DNA of 64,000 bases from Halostella pelagica (lineage in GTDB: Archaea; Halobacteriota; Halobacteria; Halobacteriales; Natronoarchaeaceae). Location: NCBI GenBank assembly GCA_005954745.1, contig CP040678.1, forward strand, positions 1,736,001 through 1,800,000, in the 5' to 3' direction. The notes under the pieces were generated by a model. That model did not search any database. It saw only the letters and a list, made by a program, of their open reading frames with translations, and was not told the origin of the DNA. The position numbers and the translations under genes are program-made. Shown here piece after piece: positions 54,566 to 62,883 of the stretch. How positions within the stretch are numbered: the first letter of the stretch is position 1; each line of letters begins with the position of its first letter.

Positions 54566-55909
54566 ATGTCCGACCGATCTGCACGACACGATCCGAGTGT
54601 GACTGGCGACTCAAGTGCGACCGGCGACTCAAGTGTGACTGGCGACTCAAATCCGTCTCACGACTCAAGCACGTCCGACAGTTCACGCACGACCGGCGGT
54701 TCGAGCACGACTACCGGCTTCGCAATACGAGCGCCAGCGACCAGCCCGAACGACGAACCGATCACCGTCAGGATAACGGGTGCGACCCCGAACGCGACGG
54801 TCGAGTTCGAGGCGTCACTGGTCGACAACGACGGCGTCGAGTGGCGCTCCCGGGCGACGTTTACCGCGGACGCGGAGGGCGTCGTCGACCTGACCGAACG
54901 CTCGCCCGACGGCGGAACCTACGACGGCGTCGATCCGATGGGCTGGCTGTGGTCCATGACGACCGACGCCGACGCGCTGATGCCCGAACTGAACACCGAT
55001 CCCGCGGTCACGGTCGACCTGCGAGCGGCGAGCGGCGATCGTCACGCCAAGCGAACCATCACCCGGCAACTGTACGACGACGGGGTCACGTCGCGGCCCG
55101 TCAAACGGGACGGCCTCGTCGGCACGCTCTACGAACCGGCGGGTGACGGCCCGCATTCGGGCGTGCTCTCGCTACACGGATCCGGCGGCAAGACACCGGT
55201 CCGAACCGTACAGCTACTCGCCTCGCACGGGTACGCTACGTTGGCGGTCCAGTACTTCGGCGAGGACGATGCGATCCCCGATGACCACCGAAGTATCCCG
55301 CTGGCGTACTTCGACGAGGCGGCGGACTGGCTCCGCGAGCAACCAGTGGTGAAAGACGCCCGACTCGGCGTCGTCGGCGGGTCCCGCGGCGGCGAGCTCG
55401 CACTCCTGCTGGGTGCGCGCCGCGACTGGGTCGGGGCGGTCGTCTCCTACGCCGGAAGCGGCGTCGCGTGGGACACGCCGAGCGGCGAACCCGGCTGGGT
55501 CGACGGCGGCGAGGCCGTCCCGCACCTCGAAGGCAAGGACATCCCGCGGGAGACGATCCGGGCGGGACTGGAAGACGAACCAGTCGACGCCGCGTCTATC
55601 GCGGTCGAGGAGACGCAGGGGCCGGTTCTGCTACTCTCGGGCGGCGACGACCGGCTCTGGGACGCGAGACGATTGTCGAATATCGCGCTGGAGCGTCTGA
55701 AAGAGGCTGATTTCCCGCACGAGTACGCTCATCGAACCTACGACGACGCGGGCCACCTCATCTCGGTACCGTACGTTCCGACGACGGGCTTCGAGAAGGG
55801 CGGTGGCACGCCGCGTGGGACCGCACACGCGGCAGCGGACTCGTGGCCGACGGTGCTTGACTATCTCGAACGGGGACTCGACGCCACGGAGGTGGCGAAC
55901 GACCGATGA
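54566..55909 (+). CDS. BAAT/acyl-CoA thioesterase-like alpha/beta hydrolase
   Basis: 447 residues. After a low-complexity N-terminus made of 18-base DNA repeats (residues 12-45), an immunoglobulin-like acyl-CoA thioesterase domain (about 55-185) precedes an alpha/beta hydrolase BAAT C-terminal domain with nucleophile Ser in GVVGGSRGGELALLLG, acid Asp in LSGGDDRLWDARR and His in YDDAGHLISVPY. Related proteins hydrolyse or transfer acyl-CoA. A RidA gene overlaps its stop by four bases. Substrate unknown. Confidence 0.85.
   Translation: MSDRSARHDPSVTGDSSATGDSSVTGDSNPSHDSSTSDSSRTTGGSSTTTGFAIRAPATSPNDEPITVRITGATPNATVEFEASLVDNDGVEWRSRATFTADAEGVVDLTERSPDGGTYDGVDPMGWLWSMTTDADALMPELNTDPAVTVDLRAASGDRHAKRTITRQLYDDGVTSRPVKRDGLVGTLYEPAGDGPHSGVLSLHGSGGKTPVRTVQLLASHGYATLAVQYFGEDDAIPDDHRSIPLAYFDEAADWLREQPVVKDARLGVVGGSRGGELALLLGARRDWVGAVVSYAGSGVAWDTPSGEPGWVDGGEAVPHLEGKDIPRETIRAGLEDEPVDAASIAVEETQGPVLLLSGGDDRLWDARRLSNIALERLKEADFPHEYAHRTYDDAGHLISVPYVPTTGFEKGGGTPRGTAHAAADSWPTVLDYLERGLDATEVANDR
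54599..54670 (+). repeat. Four 18-base tandem repeats in the BAAT gene
   Basis: Units at 54599, 54617, 54635 and 54653, consensus GTGACTGGCGACTCAAGT; the fourth is diverged. They encode a Ser/Thr/Asp-rich VTGDSS-like linker before the folded domains. Slippage could change the copy number without breaking the frame. Confidence 0.8.
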
Positions 55910-56352
55910 AGAAGACGGTCATCGCACCCGGTCAGGGTACGATAGAGTCCGACGAACTGGACGAACCACAGACCTCCCTGGCGGTCGCGACCCATCTCGA
56001 GGACTGCATTCACGTCGAGTGTAACGGGCTCGTCTATCCGGAGGGCGACGTTCGCGAGCAGACTCGCGAACTGTTCGGCCTCGTCGAGAAGATGCTCGAC
56101 GACCTCGACGGCACCCCGAACGACCTCGTCAAGCTACGCTGGTACGTCGAGACGGGGGTGTACTCTCCGTCGACGCGGGGGACCGTTCAAGAGGTGCAGT
56201 CCGAGTTCGTCGACCGGCCCCACTATCCGGCGGGGTGTGTGGTCGAGACACCAGCAATACCTGTTTCGGGAGCGGTTCTCGAACTCGACGCGACGGCGAC
56301 GATCCCCGACGACGGGTGGACCGTCGAGACGATAGCCGGGGAGAAAGAGTGA
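55906..56352 (+). CDS. RidA/YjgF/UK114-family protein
   Basis: 148 residues, starting in an ATGA overlap with the BAAT gene. Family features are SLAVATHLEDCIHVECNGLVYPEGDVREQTRELF, written here as separate parts: the HVECNGLVYPEGDV strand-turn and the LVKLRWYVE strand, then a conserved GCVVETPAIP. RidA proteins remove reactive enamines/imines, such as 2-aminoacrylate, that arise from threonine/serine dehydratase. Here it could protect the adjacent branched-chain pathway. The key Arg of classical RidA is not obvious, so this may be a sub-family with another substrate. Confidence 0.8.
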   Translation: MKKTVIAPGQGTIESDELDEPQTSLAVATHLEDCIHVECNGLVYPEGDVREQTRELFGLVEKMLDDLDGTPNDLVKLRWYVETGVYSPSTRGTVQEVQSEFVDRPHYPAGCVVETPAIPVSGAVLELDATATIPDDGWTVETIAGEKE

Positions 56353-56373
56353 ACGGTCGCAGGCGCAGCTAAC

Positions 56374-57000
56374 TCAGACGCGCTTGCCGTCCTCGACGTA
56401 CGGCAGTCGTTCGGCGGTGTCGCGGATCGCCTCCTCGTTCGATTTCATCAGCGCAGTCGTGTCCCAGACGCCGTCAACCAGCGCCTTCCGCTGGGCGTCG
56501 TCGACGGTGACGTCGACGGACGTCTCTCCGTACGTCACCGTCTCGGCCTCGATGTCGACTTCGATGTCGCCGTCGGGATTCTCGTCAACCCAGTCCTGCA
56601 GCGCCTCGATAGTCTCGCTATCGGCCGTAACTGTCGGGATGCCGAGGGCAAGGCAGTTTCCAGCGAATATCTCCGCGAACGACTCGCCGATGATCGCGTC
56701 GATGCCCCAGCGCATCAGCGCCTGCGGAGCGTGCTCGCGGGACGACCCGCAGCCGAAGTTGGCGTTGACGACCATGACGTTCGCGTCCTGGTAGCGCTCC
56801 TCGTTGAACGGGTGGTCCTTCTGGTTGTCGTCCTCGTCGAATCGCAGGTCGAAAAACGAGAACTGGCCCAGACCGTCGAACGTGACCACCTTCATGAACC
56901 GCGCCGGGATGATCTGGTCGGTGTCGATGTCGTTGCCGCGGATCGGGACGCCGGACCCGGAGACGTAGTTGACCTCGGGGATTTCGATGTCGTCGCTCAT
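56374..57000 (-). CDS. leuD: 3-isopropylmalate dehydratase, small subunit
   Basis: 208 residues, swivel-domain subunit. The family motifs are IRGNDIDTDQIIPARFM near the start and NFGCGSSREHAPQALMRWG in the middle. With LeuC it isomerises 2-isopropylmalate to 3-isopropylmalate. ATG 57000 is chosen over a start three codons earlier. The leuC stop lies 79 bases upstream on the same strand. Confidence 0.94.
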   Translation of the reverse strand: MSDDIEIPEVNYVSGSGVPIRGNDIDTDQIIPARFMKVVTFDGLGQFSFFDLRFDEDDNQKDHPFNEERYQDANVMVVNANFGCGSSREHAPQALMRWGIDAIIGESFAEIFAGNCLALGIPTVTADSETIEALQDWVDENPDGDIEVDIEAETVTYGETSVDVTVDDAQRKALVDGVWDTTALMKSNEEAIRDTAERLPYVEDGKRV

Positions 57001-57079
57001 GCGGACCACCTCGTGCGGTCCGCTTGCGTAGAGAAGTCGCAGCCCGCGTAACGCAGTGAGCCGGACCGTCTTCGCGTGC

Positions 57080-58498
57080 TCATGCGGAGGTCACCTCCTT
57101 CAGGTCGCGGACGTCAGTGACTTCGCCGTTGACCGCCGCCGCGACGACCATCCGGGGGTTCATCAGGACGGTCCGACCGTCCTTGCTTCCCTGTCGGCCG
57201 ACGAAGTTGCGGTTCGACGAGGAAGCGCAGGCTTCGTCGCCCTCTAGCTGGTCCTCGTTCATGCCGAGACACATCGAACAACCGGCGTTGCGCCAGTCGA
57301 ATCCGGCCTCCTCGAAGGTCTCTTTCAGCCCCTCCTCCTCGGCGGCCCGCTGGACGCGCTGGCTGCCGGGGACGACCATCGCGCGGACGTCGTCGTGGAC
57401 CTCTCGGCCCTCGACGATGCGCGCTGCGCGGCGCAGGTCGGGCAGGCGAGCGTTAGTGCAGGAGCCGAGGAAGGCGACGTCGATGTCGTACCCTTCCATC
57501 GTGTCCCCGGGTTCGACGCGCATGTGTTCCTGGGCGCGCCGGGCGGTGTCTCGTTTCTCCTCGGGCAGGGATTCGGGTTCCGGGATCGGTTCGGTGACGC
57601 CGACGCCCTGGCCGGGCGTGGTGCCCCAGGTGACGACGGGTTCGAGTTCGGAGCCGTCGATGGTGACGACGTCGTCGTACTCGGCGTCCTCGTCCGAGCG
57701 GATGGACTCCCAGTACTCCGTTCGCTCCTCGAACGCCTCGCCCTCGGGGATCTCGTCGCGGCCTTCGAGCCACTCGTAGGTGGTCTCGTCGGGGTTTACG
57801 TACCCCGCGCGAGCGCCGCCCTCGATCGACATGTTGCAGATGGACATTCGGCCTTCCATGTCGAGGTTCTCGATGGCCTCGCCGGCGTACTCGTACACGT
57901 AGCCGACGCCGCCCTCGGTGCCGAGGCGTCGGATGATCTCGAGTATGACGTCTTTCGCCTCGACGCCGTCCGGTAGTTCTCCCGTCACCTCGATCTTCCG
58001 GACCTTCTGTTTCTCCATCGCGATGGTGCCCGTCGCGAGCACGTCCCGGATCTGACTCGTGCCGATACCGAACGCCAGCGCGCCGAACGCGCCGTGTGTC
58101 GACGTGTGGCTGTCGCCGCAGACGATAGTCGTTCCGGGCTGGGTGAGGCCCTGTTCCGGGCCGATGACGTGGACGATTCCCTGGTCGCCCGTCGTCGGGT
58201 CGGAGAAGTCGATGCCCGCATCGCGGACGTTCTCCTCCAGTTCGGCCATCATCTCCTCGGCGGAGTCGTCACCGTAAGGTCGTGACTGGTCCGATGTCGG
58301 GACGATGTGGTCGACCGTCGCGTGTGTCAGTTCGGGGTAGGCGACCTCGAGTTCGCGCTCGCGGAGCATGCCGAACGCCTGCGGGCTCGTCACCTCGTGA
58401 ATGAGGTGGAGGCCGACGAACAGCTGGTCCTGACCCGTCGGGAGTTCGGTCACCTTGTGGTTCTCCCAGACCTTGTCGTACAGCGTGCCCTGACTCAC
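57080..58498 (-). CDS. leuC: 3-isopropylmalate dehydratase, large subunit
   Basis: 472 residues, aconitase superfamily. The [4Fe-4S] cysteines are in [16 protein letters not shown] and [14 protein letters not shown]. Other conserved parts are [20 protein letters not shown] and [20 protein letters not shown]. It forms the LeuCD isomerase, used in leucine and, as citramalate isomerase, in isoleucine synthesis. The start is GTG: 58498 ([10 protein letters not shown]) or 58507, the first fitting haloarchaeal homologues better. Confidence 0.93.
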   Translation of the reverse strand: MSQGTLYDKVWENHKVTELPTGQDQLFVGLHLIHEVTSPQAFGMLRERELEVAYPELTHATVDHIVPTSDQSRPYGDDSAEEMMAELEENVRDAGIDFSDPTTGDQGIVHVIGPEQGLTQPGTTIVCGDSHTSTHGAFGALAFGIGTSQIRDVLATGTIAMEKQKVRKIEVTGELPDGVEAKDVILEIIRRLGTEGGVGYVYEYAGEAIENLDMEGRMSICNMSIEGGARAGYVNPDETTYEWLEGRDEIPEGEAFEERTEYWESIRSDEDAEYDDVVTIDGSELEPVVTWGTTPGQGVGVTEPIPEPESLPEEKRDTARRAQEHMRVEPGDTMEGYDIDVAFLGSCTNARLPDLRRAARIVEGREVHDDVRAMVVPGSQRVQRAAEEEGLKETFEEAGFDWRNAGCSMCLGMNEDQLEGDEACASSSNRNFVGRQGSKDGRTVLMNPRMVVAAAVNGEVTDVRDLKEVTSA

Positions 58499-58553
58499 GC
58501 GAACCACCCGGCTACAGCGAGCGTGTGGTCGGCCGAGGCTGGACTATCGGAAC

Positions 58554-58823
58554 TCATTCTTCGGTCACGTGCTCCGTTACAGCCTCGTCCTCGTCGGAGT
58601 CGGTGTGTTCCCGGCCCCGTTCGAAGACGCGGTTCGCACCCTCGCCTTCCGGGTCGTCGTGGCTCACGTCGCGCATCTGGTTTTTAGACTGTTCTTCCGT
58701 TTCTTCCGGCTCCGCCTCCGCTTCTCCTCCGTCCGCCGCGACTGTGGGGCCGCGTCGGAACAGTTTGCCGGCCGTACGGTCGTCGTACGGATGCGTGTGG
58801 TCGACGTCGTTCATTTTAGTCAT
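58554..58823 (-). CDS. Small conserved acidic protein within the ilv-leu operon
   Basis: 89 residues: [20 protein letters not shown] followed by a very acidic, probably disordered tail with a [21 protein letters not shown] segment. It sits between ilvC and leuC as a small conserved gene seems to in other haloarchaea. The start overlaps the ilvC end in ATGA fashion (58823), or is the ATG at 58814 one base after the ilvC stop. Function unknown; possible co-factor of the branched-chain enzymes. Confidence 0.75.
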   Translation of the reverse strand: MTKMNDVDHTHPYDDRTAGKLFRRGPTVAADGGEAEAEPEETEEQSKNQMRDVSHDDPEGEGANRVFERGREHTDSDEDEAVTEHVTEE

Positions 58824-59868
58824 CTGCTCTCACCTGTTCTTTATCGGTTTCCTCGGCTTCGTCTTGGGCTTCGGCCCACGCGAACAGGTCGCGCAGGCGC
58901 TCGCCGACGTTCTCGACATCGTGGTTCTTCTCGGCCTGCCGAAGCTGGGTGTAGCTCGGGCGGCCGGCCTGGTTCTCCGCGATCCACTCCCGGGCGAACT
59001 CGCCGGTCTGGATCTCTTCGAGCGTCGCCTCCATCTTCTCGCGGGCGTGGTCGTCGACGATCTCGTCACCCTTGACGAGGCCACCGTACTCGGCGGTGTC
59101 GGAGACGGAGTCCCACATCTCGCCGAGCCCGCCCTCGTACATCAGGTCGACGATGAGTTTCAGCTCGTTCATGCACTCGAAGTAGGCCATCTCGGGACTG
59201 TACCCCGCGTCGACGAGCGTTTCGTAGCCGTGCTTGACGAGGCTGGTGACGCCGCCACAGAGGACGGCCTGCTCGCCGAACAGGTCAGTCTCGACCTCCT
59301 CCTGGAACGTTGTCTCGATGACGCCCGCACGGGTACAGCCGATCCCCTCGGCGTACGCCAGCGCCTCCTCCTTGGCCTCGCCGGAGACGTCCTGATACAC
59401 CGCGATCAGTCCGGGCGTCCCCTGATTCTGCTCGTAGTTCCGGCGAACGAGGTGGCCCGGCGACTTCGGCGCGACCATCGTCACGTCGACGTGCTCCGGG
59501 GGCTGGATCTGATTGTAGTGGATGTTGAACCCGTGGGCGAACTGCAGGGTGTCGCCCTCGTCCAGTTCGTCCTCGATGGCCTCGAAGACGGCGGGCTGGA
59601 CGGTGTCGGGCACGAGGACGGAGACGATGTCCGCCGCCGCCGCCGCGTCGTCCGGCGTCGCGACCGTCAGTCCCTCGTCCTCGGCGGCCGCACGCGAGGA
59701 TGAGTTCTCTCGCAGGCCGACGACCACGTCCACACCGCTCTCGTGTAGGTTGAGCGCGTGGGCGTGGCCCTGGCTACCGTAACCCAGGACCGCTACGGTC
59801 TTGTCGTCGATCGCCGCACTGTTCGCATCCTCGTCGTAGTATACCGTGGTGGTGAATTCCTCTGTCAT
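58816..59868 (-). CDS. ilvC: Ketol-acid reductoisomerase
   Basis: 350 residues, class I. NADPH fold motif [19 protein letters not shown], then [32 protein letters not shown] and the knotted C-terminal domain with [18 protein letters not shown] and [11 protein letters not shown]-like ([17 protein letters not shown]) metal-site segments. It converts acetolactate or acetohydroxybutyrate to the dihydroxy acids with Mg2+ and NADPH. 28 bases after the ilvN stop; part of the same operon. Confidence 0.96.
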   Translation of the reverse strand: MTEEFTTTVYYDEDANSAAIDDKTVAVLGYGSQGHAHALNLHESGVDVVVGLRENSSSRAAAEDEGLTVATPDDAAAAADIVSVLVPDTVQPAVFEAIEDELDEGDTLQFAHGFNIHYNQIQPPEHVDVTMVAPKSPGHLVRRNYEQNQGTPGLIAVYQDVSGEAKEEALAYAEGIGCTRAGVIETTFQEEVETDLFGEQAVLCGGVTSLVKHGYETLVDAGYSPEMAYFECMNELKLIVDLMYEGGLGEMWDSVSDTAEYGGLVKGDEIVDDHAREKMEATLEEIQTGEFAREWIAENQAGRPSYTQLRQAEKNHDVENVGERLRDLFAWAEAQDEAEETDKEQVRADD

Positions 59869-59896
59869 TGGTGTCGGTGGGGGGTGAACGCGTTCG

Positions 59897-60487
59897 TCAT
59901 CTCGTTTCCTCCGCGCCCCGTTCGAGCGCGGCCGTGCCGGTGCGGACGACTTCCAGTATCTCGAACCGGTGGAAGGTGTCGACAGCGGCCTCTATCTTCT
60001 GTCTGCTTCCCGTTATCTCGACGGTGACCGTCTCCTGGCTGACGTCGACGGCCTCGCCGCCGTACATCTCGGCGACGGACTGGACCTGATCGGGCTTCTC
60101 GCCCGACACCTTGATCAACGCGAGTTCGCGCTGGGTGGCGTCGGTTTCCAGTTCCGTCACCGAGACGACGGGGATGAGCTTCTCCAGTTGCTTTTTCGCC
60201 TGTTCGATGCCCGGTTCGGGCTCCTCGATGACGAGGGTGATCCGGGCGCGGTTTTCCTCCTCTGTGGGCCCGACCGTGAGGCTCTCGATGTTGAACTGCC
60301 GCCGGGAGAACAGCCCCGAGACGGCGGCCAGCACGCCTGGCTCGTGTTTGACCGTCGCCGACAGCACGGCGCGCTGGGCCTCCGGTTCTGCCTCGACCGC
60401 GGGGTCGATGCGAGCGCCCTGAGAGTTGCGGCGGCCGTCGGGATGTGGCCGCGCACCCGGATCGGGTCCGGGGAGCCCTCCGGTCAT
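59897..60487 (-). CDS. ilvN: Acetolactate synthase, small (regulatory) subunit
   Basis: 196 residues. An ACT domain ([29 protein letters not shown], residues about 40-115) and the ALS_ss C-terminal domain ([30 protein letters not shown]). It stimulates IlvB and gives feedback control by valine. An unusual 38-residue Gly/Pro/Asp-rich N-terminal extension comes first. GGAGG lies eight bases before the ATG. Its start overlaps the stop of a 20-codon frame that bridges to ilvB. Confidence 0.92.
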   Translation of the reverse strand: MTGGLPGPDPGARPHPDGRRNSQGARIDPAVEAEPEAQRAVLSATVKHEPGVLAAVSGLFSRRQFNIESLTVGPTEEENRARITLVIEEPEPGIEQAKKQLEKLIPVVSVTELETDATQRELALIKVSGEKPDQVQSVAEMYGGEAVDVSQETVTVEITGSRQKIEAAVDTFHRFEILEVVRTGTAALERGAEETR

Positions 60488-60546
60488 TGTCTGCCCTCCG
60501 TTCGAGCGGTTTCGACAGTCGTCAGCGTTGGTTCGGCGTTCGTCAT
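60484..60546 (-). CDS. 20-codon ORF bridging ilvB and ilvN
   Basis: A 20-residue frame [20 protein letters not shown] begins at an ATGA overlap with the ilvB stop and ends at an ATGA overlap with the ilvN start. The ORF could carry ribosomes from ilvB to ilvN. Six of 20 residues are Thr. Real translation is not shown. Confidence 0.45.
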   Translation of the reverse strand: MTNAEPTLTTVETARTEGRQ

Positions 60547-62339
60547 AGCTGGTCCAGATGGTCCGTTTGCAGTGCGAACTTCCCGTTTTTCCCGCCGCTG
60601 GGAACCATCGGGAAGACGTTCTCCTCAGGGTCGATGTGGAAGTCGATGACGGCGGGCCCGTCGTACTCGACCGCGGCTTCCACCGCGTCCTCGACGCCGT
60701 CGTAGTCCGCGACGGTGAACCCGCGCGCGCCGAACGCCTCCGCGAGTTTCGCGAAGTCCGGACACCACGAGTACTCCGAGGCCATCCGTCGGCCTTCGAA
60801 GAAGCCGTCCTGCCACTGTCGGACCATCCCGACGTACTCGTTGTTCAGGACGGCCACGGTGATATCCAGGTTCTCGCGGACCGCGACAGACAGTTCCTGT
60901 ACCGTCATCAGGAAAGAGCCGTCGCCTTCGAAGCAGACGACCGACTGGTCGTCGTCGGCCGCGAGGCGGGCGCCGATGGCGGCCGGCAGGCCGTACCCCA
61001 TCGTGCCCAGACCGTGCGAAGAGACCCACGTCCGGGGCTCAGTGTAGGTCCAGAACTGGAACGCCCACATCTGGTGCTGGCCGACGCCGGTCGTGACGAC
61101 GGTGTCGTCTTCGGTCGCCTCGTCCAGCACTTCGACGACGAACTGCGGCTTCAGCGGCTCGTCGTCGGGTGTGGCGTAATCCATCGGGTACTCTTCCTTC
61201 CATGTCCCGACCTGCTCGCGCCACTCGGCGTAGCGGTCGGCGGGGTCGGGGCGGTTATCTAACTCGTCGTCTAGCTGGTCCATCACACGCCCGGCGTCGC
61301 CGATCAGCGGGTAGTCCGCGTTGATGTTCTTCGATATCTCGGCCGGGTCGATGTCGACGTGGATGACCTCGGCCTCCGGCGCGAACGAGTCGACGCCGCC
61401 CGTCAGGCGGTCGTCGAACCGCGTGCCGACGCCGAGCAACACGTCGCAGTGAGTGACCGCCATGTTGGCGTACCCGGTGCCGTGCATGCCGGCGACCTCC
61501 AGCGAGAGCTCTTCGTCCTCGGGGAACGCCCCGATTCCAGGCATCGTCGTGATGACGGGGATCTCGTACTCCCGTGCGAACGCCCGCAGTTCGTCGGTCG
61601 CCTCGCCTTTTATCACGCCGCCGCCGGCCAAGATAACGGGTTTCTCGGCGGCCGCGAGCGCGTCAGTGGCTGCCTCGACGATGTCCTCGTCGGCTTCCTC
61701 CGGCGGGTTGTACGTGTCCGGCGTCGTCGTCTCGCCGGAGTTCGTTTCGGTCTCTTCTTGCGTGATGTTCTTCGGCAGGTCGACCAGCGTCGGCCCCTGT
61801 CGACCTTCGTCCGCGACGGCGAACGCCTCGCCGACTACGTCGCCGATGGTTTCCGCGTCGTCGGCGAAGTAGTTCGTCTTCGTGATCGGGTCGGTGACGC
61901 CGGTCGTGTCAGTCTCCTGGAAGGCGTCGTTACCGACGAAATCCGTCGGCACCTGACCGGTCAGCGCGATCAGGGGGTCTGAGTCCATGCTCGCGTCGGC
62001 GATGCCGGTCACCAGGTTCGTCGCGCCGGGACCGGACGTCGCCAGGCAGACGCCCGGGTCGCCGGAGACGATGCCGAACGCGTCAGCGGCGTGGGCCGCG
62101 CCCTGCTCGTGGGCCATCGTGACGTGGTTCAGGTCGGAGTAGTACAGGGCGTCGTAGACGGGCATGATCGCGCCCCCTTGGACGCCGAAGAGGTGTTCGA
62201 CGCCCGCGCTTTCGAGGGTCGCGACGACCGACCCCGCGCCGGTCGATACGGCCTGTTTCGCTGCCGCTTCAGCGTCCTCGGCGTCGCTCGCTTGCGCCTC
62301 CGCCTTCGTCTGAGTGGTCGGTGGAACTTGCTCGGTCAT
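60543..62339 (-). CDS. ilvB: Acetolactate synthase, large (catalytic) subunit
   Basis: 598 residues, ThDP-dependent. The activating Glu is in MAHEQGAAHAADAF, followed by VCLATSGPGATNLVTGIADA, an FAD-type central domain, and the ThDP motif CFEGDGSFLMTVQELSVAVREN...NEYVGM in the C-terminal third. It condenses two pyruvates, or pyruvate with 2-oxobutyrate. An acidic Ala-rich leader of about 35 residues precedes the fold. The start overlaps a 41-codon upstream frame and has a strong GGAGGAGG Shine-Dalgarno site. Confidence 0.96.
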   Translation of the reverse strand: MTEQVPPTTQTKAEAQASDAEDAEAAAKQAVSTGAGSVVATLESAGVEHLFGVQGGAIMPVYDALYYSDLNHVTMAHEQGAAHAADAFGIVSGDPGVCLATSGPGATNLVTGIADASMDSDPLIALTGQVPTDFVGNDAFQETDTTGVTDPITKTNYFADDAETIGDVVGEAFAVADEGRQGPTLVDLPKNITQEETETNSGETTTPDTYNPPEEADEDIVEAATDALAAAEKPVILAGGGVIKGEATDELRAFAREYEIPVITTMPGIGAFPEDEELSLEVAGMHGTGYANMAVTHCDVLLGVGTRFDDRLTGGVDSFAPEAEVIHVDIDPAEISKNINADYPLIGDAGRVMDQLDDELDNRPDPADRYAEWREQVGTWKEEYPMDYATPDDEPLKPQFVVEVLDEATEDDTVVTTGVGQHQMWAFQFWTYTEPRTWVSSHGLGTMGYGLPAAIGARLAADDDQSVVCFEGDGSFLMTVQELSVAVRENLDITVAVLNNEYVGMVRQWQDGFFEGRRMASEYSWCPDFAKLAEAFGARGFTVADYDGVEDAVEAAVEYDGPAVIDFHIDPEENVFPMVPSGGKNGKFALQTDHLDQL

Positions 62340-62461
62340 CTGGTCCCTCCTCCGAACGGTGTCGGTCGGTACGATCCGGACTCCGCGGTTGCTGGTTGGC
62401 GGTTTGCGAGGGATGTGGTCGTCGGGCGATACTGTGTGACTGCTGTAGGTGTACTGGACAT
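62336..62461 (-). CDS. 41-codon upstream ORF in the ilvB leader
   Basis: Frame beginning MSSTPTAVTQYRPTTTSLAN and ending FGGGTR, whose TGA overlaps the ilvB ATG (ATGA). The ilvB Shine-Dalgarno sequence lies inside its last codons. Nine of 41 residues are Thr; Leu, Ile and Val codons are few. It is a candidate coupling or leader peptide, not proven. Confidence 0.45.
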   Translation of the reverse strand: MSSTPTAVTQYRPTTTSLANRQPATAESGSYRPTPFGGGTR

Positions 62462-62883
62462 GGTTGGGGCAGGTGCTGGGTCGAAGGTCGATACGAACGC
62501 CGGTCGAGAATGGAGTAGTGTAGGGGCTAGTGTGCCCCTACAATAATCTCGCCGAGAAGAGCTACCAGGACAGCCCCGCCGCTCCGCGACTGCACGGGAG
62601 CGGAAGTCAGTGACTGTCTCATTGATAGTGAGGTAGTGAGTTCCGGCAGTATAACTCTTGTGCGAGTCGCAATGATTGCTCACATCGGGTGAACAGTAAC
62701 ACACTTCGCGCGAGCGACGAGTTCCCCGCGGTACGTGGTGAGTCCGGCGGTGTGAGTGGTGGCTCCCTCGGTTCGAACAGGTGACCCCGAAGGGGTGATC
62801 GGATGCGCCCGAGTCGCGGACTGTCCGCTGGCCGATATCGTCTACCTGCCGCTGGCGGACGGGGGCGAACCGGGCGGGCATCA
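62340..62883. other. Long leuA-ilvB intergenic/leader region
   Basis: 544 bases between leuA and ilvB on the minus strand. A TTATA promoter element is at 62650-62654 (minus strand), predicting a leader of roughly 290 bases, which holds the hairpin at 62520-62541 and the 41-codon ORF. Further upstream I see no gene. Confidence 0.55.
62520..62541 (-). promoter_or_regulatory. Perfect hairpin in the ilvB leader
   Basis: Arms GTAGGGGC and GCCCCTAC with a six-base loop; one further A-T pair extends the stem to nine. It lies about 180 bases before the ilvB ATG and about 60 bases before the upstream ORF. It could be an RNA regulatory element or an attenuator-like stop. Confidence 0.5.
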
